64,000 nt of DNA from Cannabis sativa (Eukaryota; Streptophyta; Magnoliopsida; Rosales; Cannabaceae). This document shows, one piece after another, positions 36,705-46,980 of this stretch; positions within the stretch are counted from its first letter, which is position 1, and the number at the start of each line of letters is the position of its first letter. The notes under the pieces were generated by a model. The model had not been told where the DNA came from. It saw only the letters and a list, made by a program, of their open reading frames with translations, and did not search any database. The DNA lies in contig NC_083601.1 in the NCBI RefSeq assembly GCF_029168945.1, positions 30,183,660 to 30,247,659 on the forward strand, given 5' to 3'. Made by a program: the position numbers and the translations under genes.

Positions 36705-36980
36705 AAAAAATTAGTTGTTTGCAGCGCGGACCAGATTTAGCCAAGATGCAATGGTGCTTTTATCATGAACCCTCAGAGGGTCACATGCTTGCCAACTCTA
36801 CTCCCCAGGGTTGGCAGCGTGCGGTGCTTCGGACTTCAGCCACTAGAAGCTCCTAACCATCTTATAAGAATGGTCCCACGTCCCTGTAAGGGTGGCCGGA
36901 GAGTGCACCATCCATATGACTAGGGTCCACGCCAGATGCATCCCAACTATTTTAATGCCCCACTTGGTTACAGGCCCACT
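36705..36980 (-). pseudogene. 7SL segment in array, longest type
   Basis: Carries a small insertion, GGACCAGATTTAGCC, relative to GGACCGTTAGCC in the other copies. Breaks at GGCCCAC/TTGTT. Confidence 0.8.
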
Positions 36981-37371
36981 TGTTAAAAATTAATTAATAA
37001 TTATTAGTAATTTAGAACTGCAAAAAATTGATACATATACAGTATATTAATTTAGAACTGCAAAAAATGAAGGATAAAGTAACTTCCTCTCTCAGAAAGA
37101 AGAATTACATGACAGAGAGTGGAATGAAGTACATATGTGTCGAGTGTAGTAAAAATATTATCTTTACTTTTATAATTGCTATTAGATTTTAGTTTTTTTT
37201 TAAAAAAAAAAAAAATCACTTAAACCAATCTTGGACTAGTAGACTTATTTGGCACTTAAAGTATTGATAATAAGAAAATAAATTCTCAAATTACAAGTTA
37301 TTTATTTATTTTAATTTTTAACTTAATCACAATCATTTAATAGTGACCTAATGACTAAAACTAAATGTAAC

Positions 37372-37629
37372 AAAAAATTAGTTGTTTGCAGCGCGGACCG
37401 TTAGCCAAGATGCAATGGTGCTTTTATCATGAACCCTCAGAGGGTCACATGCTTGCCAACTCTACTCCCCAGGGTTGGCAGCGTGCGGTGCTTCAGACTT
37501 CAGCCACTAGAAGCTCCTAACCATCTTATAAGAATGGTCCCCCGTCCCTGTAAGGGTGGCCGGAGAGTGCACCATCCATATGACTAGGGCCCACGCCAGA
37601 TGCATCCCAACTATTTTAATGCCCCACTA
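37372..37629 (-). pseudogene. 7SL segment in array
   Basis: CCCCACTAG break, followed by TTCTGAGATTACAAG monomer sequence. Confidence 0.82.
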
Positions 37630-38676
37630 GTTCTGAGATTACAAGTTATTTATTTATTTATTTATTTATTTTAATTTTTAAATTAATCACAATCATTTGG
37701 CACTTGAGTGTAGAATTACATTTAATTAGAGGTTATTCTTACTATTTTTTATTAGTTAAGGTTATGGGTGTAATATTTAGTAACAAATTGTTAAAAATTA
37801 ATTAATAATTATTAGTAATTTAGAACTGCAAAAAATTGATACATATACAGTATATTAATTTAGAACTGCAAAAAATGAAGGATAAAGTAACTTCCTCTCT
37901 CAGAAAGAAGAATTACATGACAGAGAGTGGAATGAAGTACATATGTGTCGAGTGCACTAAAAATATTATCTTTACTTTTATAATTGCTATTAGATTTTAG
38001 TTTTTTTTTTTTTAAAAAAAAAAAATCACTTAAACCAATCTTGAACTAGTAGACTTATTTGGCACGTATTGATAATAAGGAAATAAATTCTCAGATTACA
38101 AGTTATTTATTTATTTTAATTTTTAAATTAATCACAATCATTTAATAGTGATCTAATGACTAAAACTAAATGTAACCATTCAATAGTGCTTTTATGTAAT
38201 AAAAAATTTAGTTGTTTCCATTTAATTAGAGGTTATTCTTACTATTTTTTATTATTTAAGGTTATGGGTGTAATATTTAGTAACAAATTGTTAAAAATTA
38301 ATTAATAATTATTAGTAATTTAGAACTGCAAAAAATTGATACATATACAGTATATTAATTTAGAACTGCAAAAATGAAGGATAAAGTAACTTCCTCTCTC
38401 AGAAAGAAGAATTACATGACAGAGAGTGGAATGAAGTACATATGTGTCGAGTGTAGTAAAAATATTATCTTTACTTTTATAATTGCTATTAGATTTTAGT
38501 TTTTTTTTTTAAAAAAAAAAATCACTTAAACCAATCTTGGACTAGTAGACTTATTTGGCACTTAAAGTATTGATAATAAGAAAATAAATTCTCAAATTAC
38601 AAGTTATTTATTTATTTTAATTTTTAAATTAATCACAATCATTTAATAGTGACCTAATGACTAAAACTAAATGTAA

Positions 38677-38934
38677 CAAAAAATTAGTTGTTTGCAGCGC
38701 GGACCGTTAGCCAAGATGCAATGGTGCTTTTATCATGAACCCTCAGAGGGTCACATGCTTGCCAACTCTACTCCCCAGGGTTGGCAGCGTGCGGTGCTTC
38801 AGACTTCAGCCACTAGAAGCTCCTAACCATCTTATAAGAATGGTCCCCCGTCCCTGTAAGGGTGGCCGGAGAGTGCACCATCCATATGACTAGGGCCCAC
38901 GCCAGATGCATCCCAACTATTTTAATGCCCCACT
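38677..38934 (-). pseudogene. 7SL segment in array
   Basis: About 1.3 kb after the previous copy and almost identical to it. Confidence 0.82.
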
Positions 38935-39982
38935 AGTTCTCAGATTACAAGTTATTTATTTATTTATTTATTTATTTTAATTTTTAAATTAATCACAATC
39001 ATTTGGCACTTGAGTGTAGAATTACATTTAATTAGAGGTTATTCTTACTATTTTTTATTAGTTAAGGTTATGGGTGTAATATTTAGTAACAAATTGTTAA
39101 AAATTAATTAATAATTATTAGTAATTTAGAACTGCAAAAAATTGATACATATACAGTATATTAATTTAGAACTGCAAAAAATGAAGGATAAAGTAACTTC
39201 CTCTCTCAGAAAGAAGAATTACATGACAGAGAGTGGAATGAAGTACATATGTGTCGAGTGCACTAAAAATATTATCTTTACTTTTATAATTGCTATTAGA
39301 TTTTAGTTTTTTTTTTTTAAAAAAAAAAAAAATCACTTAAACCAATCTTGAACTAGTAGACTTATTTGGCACGTATTGATAATAAGGAAATAAATTCTCA
39401 GATTACAAGTTATTTATTTATTTTAATTTTTAAATTAATCACAATCATTTAATAGTGATCTAATGACTAAAACTAAATGTAACCATTCAATAGTGCTTTT
39501 ATGTAATAAAAAATTTAGTTGTTTACATTTAATTAGAGGTTATTCTTACTATTTTTTATTAGTTAAGGTTATGGGTGTAATATTTAGTAACAAATTGTTA
39601 AAAATTAATTAATAATTATTAGTAATTTAGAACTGCAAAAAATTGATACATATACAGTATATTAATTTAGAACTGCAAAAAATGAAGGATAAAGTAACTT
39701 CCTCTCTCAGAAAGAAGAATTACATGACAGAGAGTGGAATGAATTGCATATGTGTCGAGTGTAGTAAAAATATTATCTTTACTTTTATAATTGCTATTAG
39801 ATTTTAGTTTTTTTTTTTTAAAAAAAAAAATCACTTAAACCAATCTTGGACTAGTAGACTTATTTGGCACTTAAAGTATTGATAATAAGAAAATAAATTC
39901 TCAAATTACAAGTTATTTATTTATATTTTTAAATTAATCACAATCATTTAATAGTGACCTAATGACTAAAACTAAATGTAAC

Positions 39983-40208
39983 AAAAAATTAGTTGTTTGC
40001 AGCGCGGACCGTTAGCCAAGATGCAATGGTGCTTTTATCATGAACCCTCAGAGGGTCACATGCTTGCCAACTCTACTCCCCAGGGTTGGCAGCGTGCGGT
40101 GCTTCGGACTTCAGCCACTAGAAGCTCCTATGACTAGGGCCCACGCCATATGCATCTCAACTATTTTAATGCCCCACTTGGTTACAGGCCCACGTGACTA
40201 GACCCGGC
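39983..40208 (-). ncRNA. 7SL: 7SL RNA copy with promoter but internal deletion
   Basis: Edge copy of the array, next to the second PPR copy. Minus strand: starts GCCGGGTCTAGTCACGTGGG, continues GCCTGTAACCAAGTGGGGCA, and ends at the T-run 39988-39983. About 60 nt present in the array copies (from CTCCTAACC to CCATCCATATGA on the plus strand) are deleted at about 40128, so the RNA would be about 226 nt and lack part of the central stem. The promoter is complete. It is the only array member with a promoter and so resembles the parent locus from which the 7SL segments were amplified, although the parent must then have suffered the deletion later. Confidence 0.72.
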
Positions 40209-40230
40209 GAAAGGATTATGTAATGCAATG

Positions 40231-40273
40231 AATATAAACATATTAAAAAACCTATGTTTCGTCGATGTGGGAT
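40231..40273 (-). promoter_or_regulatory. USE plus TATA promoter of 7SL copy
   Basis: Minus strand: ATCCCACATCG (40273-40263), 26-nt gap, TATATT (40236-40231), 22 nt, start G at 40208. It lies between the 7SL copy and the divergent PPR copy, whose ATG is only 75 bp away (40348). Confidence 0.85.
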
Positions 40274-40347
40274 TTCTCTTAAAGCAAACCAAACCAAATC
40301 AAAAGTTGTTCTTCTCAATTAGTGTAAATGGTTTAACTCAATCTCAG

Positions 40348-40792
40348 ATGCCATCCAACTCCTCACTCCTCACCCTCAATCGTAAGCTTGCTCACCTCAC
40401 TCGTGCAAACCGTTACTCAGACGCCCTCCAATTTTTTACCCAATCTCAATCTCAATCTCCCAAACCAGATCACTACACTATCTCCACTCTCATTACTGCC
40501 ACTTCTAACCTTGCCCACATCACTTTCGGCAACCAGCTCCACGCCTACGCCATTCGAACAGGCCTTAAAGCCTTTCCTCATGTATCAAACACTTTGCTTT
40601 CTCTTTACGCCAAAGCACAAGACCTAAACTCTCTGAATTGGGTTTTTTACGAGGTTCAGAACCCAGATGTTTATTCTTGGACCACGCTCTTGTCAGCCTA
40701 TACTAAGTTGGGTTGTGTTGAATATGCTTGCCACTTGTTCGATAAAATGCCTCTATGTTGCAATGTGGCCATTTGGAATGCATTGATTACTG
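40348..40792 (+). pseudogene. PPR protein gene, second copy, N-terminal part only
   Basis: Matches the start of the PPR pseudogene at 19190 (MPSNSSLLTLNRKLAHL onward) but without the frameshift and stop found there: GLKAFPHVSNTLLSLYAKAQ and YEVQNPDVYSWTTLL are in frame. It has two fewer QS repeats after FTQSQSQS. After NALIT (40792) the PPR sequence stops and adenylate kinase sequence begins, so about 150 of some 720 residues remain. The open frame runs about 20 codons past the junction, to TAA/TAG sequence at about 40851. The ATG at 40348 is chosen by comparison with the family; an in-frame ATG at 40228 lies in the 7SL promoter. Confidence 0.87.
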
Positions 40793-41840
40793 CAGAGATG
40801 AATCTGGGTTCATTCTTGATGGAATTCCTTGAACAAGAATCCAAGCTGTAAGTTCCAAGAAAATGGGACTGTAAAATTATCTTGTTCGTGTTTGTATATA
40901 ATGTTTAATTGTTTGCCTCTGTTAATTTTTGCTGCAAACGACCCTGGTTTGCAAATTGAATTCCTTTTCATTTCCCATAGGAGATCCTTGATCAACTTGC
41001 AGATATTGATTTAGTTGTGAATTTCAAGAGCACGGAAAAGCATTTGGAGAATAATATAGGAAAATGTCAAAAATACATGGGAAAGAACAACAATGCCAGT
41101 TATAAAAATCTAAACTTGTTCCCTCAGAATGGACAACAAGTCCACTTCTACTGATTCTGAAATACCGTGGAAAGAGAAGTTCATTAACTATGCAAAACAA
41201 GTATATATACATACAAACAAGTTACTTTTATATGAATTTGGGGACCACTATAAAGTTGATTGTCTTATTTGTTGTTTTCTTTTCTGTAGAGCCAGTCATT
41301 GGAAGAATACTACAAAACACAGAGGAAACTTGTTGATATTCAAGTAAGTGATGCACTTGGAGAAACTTGGCAAGGTTTATTGGCTGCTTTACATCTCCAG
41401 CATACAAATGCTGCAAATGTATTTATGCTTCTTTTTCTTCTTAATTTATTATTGTTAATGGTAGATTTGCATATCTAACTGCTAAGTTGTCCAGGTTTGA
41501 GATCTTTCTTATTGAACAGATTGTTATATAATTATTGGAAATTATCGATTTGGAAAGCCTATCAACATATAAGAGTTTGTGAATCCAACCAGCAACAAGA
41601 TTATAATAAAGTACATGTGTACAAATATTATTCCATTATATAATAATATAAATGCACCCATAAATATAAAATGATAATGTAAATGGATCAATTAATACAA
41701 ATATTAATTTATAGGTAATCGGCTTGAAGCTTGGACCACCATTAGTTCAGAAGGAGGAAACTCGTAGTGTGGCGGCAGGTTCTGTTTGCCAATACCAAGT
41801 CCCTTCGGTTCAATCTCATCACAGGCGAATGCTAGAATAG
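40793..41840 (+). pseudogene. Adenylate kinase, last four exons, disrupted
   Basis: 3' part of an organelle-type adenylate kinase gene (ATP + AMP to 2 ADP). Exon remnants: 40796-40847 (RDESGFILDGIP, stop, TRIQA; CGA has become TGA), 40981-41200 (EILDQLADIDLVVNF... then, in another frame, TDSEIPWKEKFINYAKQ), 41290-41418 (SQSLEEYYKTQRKLVDIQV, GETWQGLLAALHLQH) and 41715-41840 (VIGLKLGPPLVQKEETRSV to TAG). All inner splice sites keep GT and AG. The 220-nt second exon is not a multiple of three, so it carries a frameshift. The ATP-binding P-loop half is missing. The last exon is assigned by phase and position only. Confidence 0.8.
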
Positions 41841-43939
41841 GCAATCTTATTTAATTGTGGCATGGCATACAATCTCAACTTTACTATTAGTTCGGAATTT
41901 TAAAATTTTGCCCTGTTGTTTTCAAATATTTTAGTCAATTTTTTTTTTCAGTCATGTAAGCATTATGATTATTTCTTTTTCTTAGAGATATTGCAAAATG
42001 GGATGTCCCAGTTGAGTTTAATCACTTGAACAACTGCACCACAGAAACCACAAATATTTAAAATGGGTTACTTTCTTATATTCCCACACTCATATCTTAA
42101 GGTTCTAATTTGTCTTTATTGTTGTTTTTTGAGATTTCTGTATTGTGCAATATATGAAAATTGGTTTAGTCTTCTTGTATGAAATAATAATGTTGCTTTA
42201 AGTATTGGATTTTCTATTTGTTTTATTGTTTAAATACTTCTTTTAAGTATAAACAAGTGTGAATGTGATTGGGTTCGTATTCTTAAAATTTATGATATTT
42301 AGTATCATTGTGTTTGTGGCTGCGTGGTCGATTAAATATGCATCTTTTTACGTGGTCGGTTAAATATGCATCTTTTTGTTTGGGATGAGAAAATATCTTT
42401 TTAAATAAAGACTTTTATTTTATTTTTTTATCCTGTTCTCTCCATATTTTTACTGTTCAAAAAAATTAATAAACCGCTCAACCTGAATAAATAGCTAAAA
42501 TCAAACTGAATAAGCCGACAAAAAATCCAACCCGAATAACTTTACGAAAAACTCAAATCTCCCAATCAATATATTGGGCGGGTTGAATATTATTCTAACC
42601 CGCCTAAATAACCCGAATAAACTGATTTACATATTTTTTACTAAAATTATTTATAACATAATATATAAATTACGTTTCATAGTTAAACTATTTTACATTT
42701 AAAGTTTGTATTTTATAGTGTTTTTTTTTTTTTAAATTTAGAATTTACATATGAGTATATTCTTTTTATTCTATTTTTTAAAAATATTGTTTAATACTTT
42801 AATATTTATTCAATTCATATTTATTTTTTAATATTAATTTAAACTATAACTATTTTAATTTTGAAAGGCATATACTATACATTTATTTTTTTCAAATCAA
42901 TTATTTGAACACAAAAAACTAACAACAATGAAAAAAAATAAAAAATAAAGATCGGTTTAAACGGGTTAACCCAACCAAACCAACAAAAATTATTAGGCGG
43001 GTTACACTTTTTTTATTTTTTTTATTGGACGGGTTACAATTAGATATTTGTAACCCGACATTTATATTGGGTTGGTAAAAATACACTACAACCCGACTAA
43101 ACCGACCGATGTACACCCCTAGTCCCAACTAATGAACTATACAGAGGTGTAGTTTTAAATAAATAAAATAATTATACTTGCCTTTTATAAATATATTTTT
43201 TTAATTAAATTAATTATTTACACCATATCTTTATTATCTTAAATGAAAAATAATAACTTTTCATAAGTACACCCCAACTTTGTCAGCACTACCATATACA
43301 ATTTATCCACAGTAAAATGGACAATTTAATTATATGCGGACCCAACTAGAATGAAAAGTGTAAAATATAAACATTAAACTATTATCTCTGTCGAAGTAAA
43401 AAAAAAAATAAAATCCAACCATTACGAGTATTTTTATTTTTCTTATCTACAACTTTTAGACAGGTGTTAATATGTTATATTCAATTACCAATAATTTAAA
43501 GATTGATTTTTAATTTTTATTTTATTTTACACAAATTTAAGTTGTGTTTGTTTTATTATTTGAACATTAATTTTTAGTTTATTTTTGAATTAATTTAAAA
43601 ATATATTACAATTAGATTATCAAAATTTTATAAACACTAATATATAGCATTCAGTATTTACTTTTAATTATCAATATTATTAATTACATTATTTGAATGT
43701 ACATAATAATAATCTTAAAGAATAACTAACACATTTTTTCTTTTTTATTGTATTATTTTTAAATAAAGTAAAAAATACCTAATATAAACTAAGTGTGCAA
43801 GTAACTTTCGTAACTTTCTGGTAGTATATATATAGGGTAATACTATGGTAGGAACTAACAAAAGTTCACTACCGGTAGGGAGTTTTTGTTTTGACCGTTG
43901 ATTTTAGATCTTATGATTATTATGATGTAAGGTATATGC
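41841..43939. other. AT-rich intergenic DNA with transposon-like pieces
   Basis: No gene recognised. About 42440-43121 is studded with AACCCG/CGGGTT motifs in both orientations and ends ACCGATGTACACCCCTAG, resembling the CTAGGGGTGTACATCGG ends of plant hAT-type non-autonomous elements. I could not define its left end. Confidence 0.4.
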
Positions 43940-44588
43940 TCTTACTATAGGACTGCTTGTATACAATTAAAACTTTATACATATTATAATAATATTTAAT
44001 AATATATTTATTTTAAAAAATAAAATAATATTAATAATTAAAAAATTAATTAATTAATTAATTTTTATTTTTAATTATTATTACTTTTAAAATTAATTTA
44101 AATTATTTTTACATAGATATTTATTTTCAAAAATTGGAACCGTACTAACTTGCTTCTCCTAAGCTCAATTTTTTTGGCAGAAAAAATAATATCTAACCGA
44201 ATTAATTAATTTTTTTTTTATAAATGGCGTCTCAAAAGAGCAGCCAAACAACAACAAGATAAAAACCACTGAAAAAATAGTCAATAACACCAAAACTACG
44301 AACACCCTTAAAACAAAACAAAGAAAAGACTAGGTGTAAACATAAAAAAAAAAAACCAGTATAGTAAATTATGAAAAGCAAAAAAAAAATGAGTTTAAAA
44401 AAAACAATTCTTTTATAAAAATAAAATACCAATATAAAATAATTCAAAGTAACTTTAAAAAAAAAATAATTCAAAATAAAAATTAATAAGATTTTTAATT
44501 ATTAATATTATTTTTTAAAAAATAAATATCATTAAATATTATTATAATATGTATAAAGTTTGTCCTATCGTAAGAGTATAGGAGAACT
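43936..44588. mobile_element. Inverted-repeat element (MITE-like)
   Basis: The left arm (ATGCTCTTACTATAGGAC, ACTTTATACATATTATAATA) is mirrored by the right arm (TATTATAATATGTATAAAGT, GTCCTATCGTAAGAGTATA). Arms are ~100 bp or more. The middle contains a different A-rich insert near 44222-44460. Ends not fixed exactly. Confidence 0.5.
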
Positions 44589-44665
44589 TTTGCTAGATCT
44601 ATAGTTTTGGCCTATATATATTAGTCTTTCTTTTTTTGAAACACTATATATTAGTCTTTATAAAA

Positions 44666-45584
44666 GGGAAATTTGATATTATATGCTTAAAATTAATTTA
44701 TCCACTAAAAATATGCTAGCATATTTTGCATCATGCAAAATATACTCACACTATTTTTCTATCCAATTTTACCCTTAAACAAATAAAAATCAAACATCCA
44801 TGTCTCTCTCTCTTTCTCTGACGTTAACCCCGACCTAGAACCCCTACCGTCGAACACACAGACCCAGAACTTCAGTCGCAAGGCCTCGCTGTCATCTTCT
44901 CTCACGGCCTCTCTCGTTTTCTGCATTTTTTTCTTCTGGTTTACCAGTTTTTTGCGATATTTTGCGATATTTAGCGATATTTAGCGATGTATTTACAATG
45001 ATAGAACAAATCTGAGGTCAGGGATGAAGTTTAGTGATGATTTGCGATATTTAGCGATATTTCGCGATGTTTCGCGATGATATTCGCGATATAGTGAATT
45101 GGAGATGTTTTTACGATTTTGCGATGTTTCGCGACATGTTCGCGACATCTAGCGATGTTTCGCGACATCGTCAAAAATCAGAAAAAAAAATGTAGAAAAC
45201 AAGCGCTGTTGTGAATTAAAGACATTTAGAGATGTTTCATGATTTCGCGATGTTTCGCGACATTTAGCGATGTTTCGCGACATCGTCAAAAACCAGAAAA
45301 AAAAAATGCAGAAAACAAGCGAATGGGTTTCGCCGGAAGTGGTGCGGTGGTCGTGGGTTGTCGGGTGCTTCTCGTGGATGGTCCGGTGGGGTTTTGTTGG
45401 GAATGGGTTTGGAGAGTTAGAGAAAGAGAGAGAAAAACGAGAGAGTTAAAGGGAGAGTGGGGGTTTGAAATGAGGAGGGTATTGTTGGGATTAAAGATGT
45501 TTGGAGGGTATTATTTTTACATTTTTTTAAGAAGCATATAAAAATAATTTATGCTTTTTTTAAGTATATAATATCAAATTTCCC
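44666..45584. mobile_element. Foldback element with GCGATATTT-type internal repeats
   Basis: 919 bp. The left end GGGAAATTTGATATTATATG is mirrored by TATAATATCAAATTTCCC at the right. Flanks TTATAAAA and TTTTAAAA suggest an 8-bp target duplication with one mismatch. A second inverted pair lies inside (TTTTCTGCATTTTTTTC against GAAAAAAAAAATGCAGAAAA). The core is built of GCGATATTTAGCGATGTTTCGCGACAT-like short repeats (44955-45290). An open frame of 100 codons over 45239-45541 has no known motif. It shares its end sequence with the element at 55206. Long inverted ends and an 8-9 bp duplication suggest a MULE-like or foldback element. Confidence 0.75.
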
Positions 45585-45816
45585 TTTTAAAATAAGAATG
45601 TATGACAAATTAAGTTTAAAATGAAGGATACATTTATTATAAACACGAAAAGATAATTTTCAAAAAAAAAAAAAGAGGATATTTTTTTTTACTAACTAAA
45701 AATGATACTTCATAAAAAAAGATAATTTGAATAATATATATATATTAAAAAATTCTACCGTACTTCCTAAAAAAAAAAAAAAAAGATATTCTACAGTACG
45801 CGTGTCTAGTGGAGAG

Positions 45817-45826
45817 TATATATATA
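45817..45826 (+). promoter_or_regulatory. Possible TATA box upstream of the SKIP copy
   Basis: TATATATATA about 150 bp before the SKIP start, followed by a pyrimidine-rich leader. Its presence suggests a genomic copy rather than a promoterless retrocopy. Confidence 0.4.
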
Positions 45827-45973
45827 GGAGAGCGTTTAAACATTTTTTGTTATTATTTCTTTCCTTTCGGATCTTTTTCTTTCTTCATCGACACCATCAA
45901 ACGAATCATCTTTCTGTTCTTTTTCTCATTTAACGAATCAAAGTTCACAGCTTCACCCTGATTGGTTATTAGG

Positions 45974-46980
45974 ATGGTGAGTCTGATGGATTTACCTCCT
46001 CCGACGAAAGCAACCACTACTACCCATTATGATCACTCTAATGATCCATGGTTGAAACAGCTATTCATCTCATCTGAAGCTGAAAAATCTAAATTAGCTG
46101 TAATCAAACCCAATTCAGTTCTTCCTTACTTAAATCGTCCAGGCTTTGTCCCTCGTAAAGTCGAGGATTTTGGTGAAGGGGGTGCTTTTCCGGAGATTCA
46201 CATAGCTCAGTACCCTCTTGGCATGGGTAGGGATAAATTAGGGAAGCTTGGTGGCTCCAACATTCTGACAGTTTCGGTTGACGCCCATGGAAACATTGCT
46301 TATGATGCCATTGTGAAGCAGAACGAGAATTCAAAGAAGATTGTTTACTCCCAATATAAAGATCTTATACCTAAGTTCTTCAAAAATGGAGTTGACACAG
46401 CTGAGGAGATTGAGAAACTAATTCAAGAAACAACACAAGAAACAAAGACAGCTCTTGAAAAGATTGTGAATGTAAGATTAAGTGCAGCACAACCAAAAAG
46501 TGTTCCTAAACAGTCATCATCAAAGTCTAAATTTATCAAGTATAAGCCATCCCAGCAATCTGCAGCATTCAATTCAGGTGCAAAAGAGAGGGTTATCAGG
46601 ATGGTAGAGATGCCAGTAGACCCACTTGAGCTTCCTAAGTTCAAGCATAAGCGAGTTCCCAAGGCTTCTGGCTCCCCACCTGTGCCAATTATGCATTCTC
46701 CACCTCGTCCTGTGACTGTTAAAGATGAGCAAGATTGGAAGATACCACCATGTGTCTCAAATTGGAAGAACCCAAAAGGTTACACAATCCCACTTGAGAA
46801 ACGTCTTACGGCTGATGGGAGAGGGCTTTAGGAGGTTAAGATTAGTGATGATTTTGCAAAGCTTTCTGAATCGTTGTATGTTGCAGAACACAAGGCAAGA
46901 GAAGCAGTTGCTTTGAGATCAAAAGTTCAGAAAGAGATGCTCATGAAGGAAAAGGAAAGGAAGGAGCAGGAATTGCGGAT
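45974..46980 (+). pseudogene. SKIP: SNW/SKIP protein gene, 5' part
   Basis: Encodes the N-terminal half of the SNW-domain protein (SKIP/Prp45 family), a nuclear spliceosome component and transcription co-regulator. Visible landmarks: DPWLKQLF, RPGFVPRKVEDFGEGGAFPEIH, AQYPLGMGR, YSQYKDLIPKFF, and the family signature SNW in CVSNWKNPKGYTIPLEKR. The start at 45974 (MVSLMDLPPP) fits the family better than the upstream ATG at 45962. The frame meets TAG at 46829 after ADGRGL, where the family has glutamine. Beyond it the reading continues in phase (EVKISDDFAKLSESLYVAEHK, KEKERKEQELR) to the copia insertion at 46981. No introns are visible. Confidence 0.9.
46976..46980. other. Target-site duplication of copia element, left (CGGAT)
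   Basis: CGGAT before the left LTR against CGGGT (53666-53670) after the right LTR. One substitution apart; CGGGT is the better original because it restores the SKIP reading ELRVLAQKAR. Confidence 0.75.

Larger units (their letters stand above)
26880..40210. repeat. Satellite-like array of AT-rich monomers and 7SL segments
   Basis: About 20 monomers of ~450-500 bp share GAAGGATAAAGTAACTTCCT (with one variant base in places), at about 26900, 27357, 27818, 28265, 29342, 30403, 30904, 31713, 32217, 32882, 33918, 34421, 35235, 35732, 36398, 37068, 37874, 38376, 39181 and 39681. The first four are simple tandem copies (~460 bp). From 28592 on, 7SL-derived segments sit between monomers, giving spacings of ~500, ~665 or ~806 bp. 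Higher-order periods are visible: ~3516 bp for 29340-32850 against 32855-36370, and ~1306 bp for 37068-38375 against 38376-39680. Open frames of 60-68 codons recur identically by duplication and are not genes. Confidence 0.92.

Noticed and set aside
26880..40210. CRISPR-like repeat/spacer array
   Set aside because: Repeats are hundreds of bp, spacers are themselves repeated, and the DNA is plant nuclear.
44232..44474. 80-codon F/L/Y-rich minus-strand frame suggesting a membrane peptide
   Set aside because: Product of A/T-rich sequence within an inverted-repeat element.
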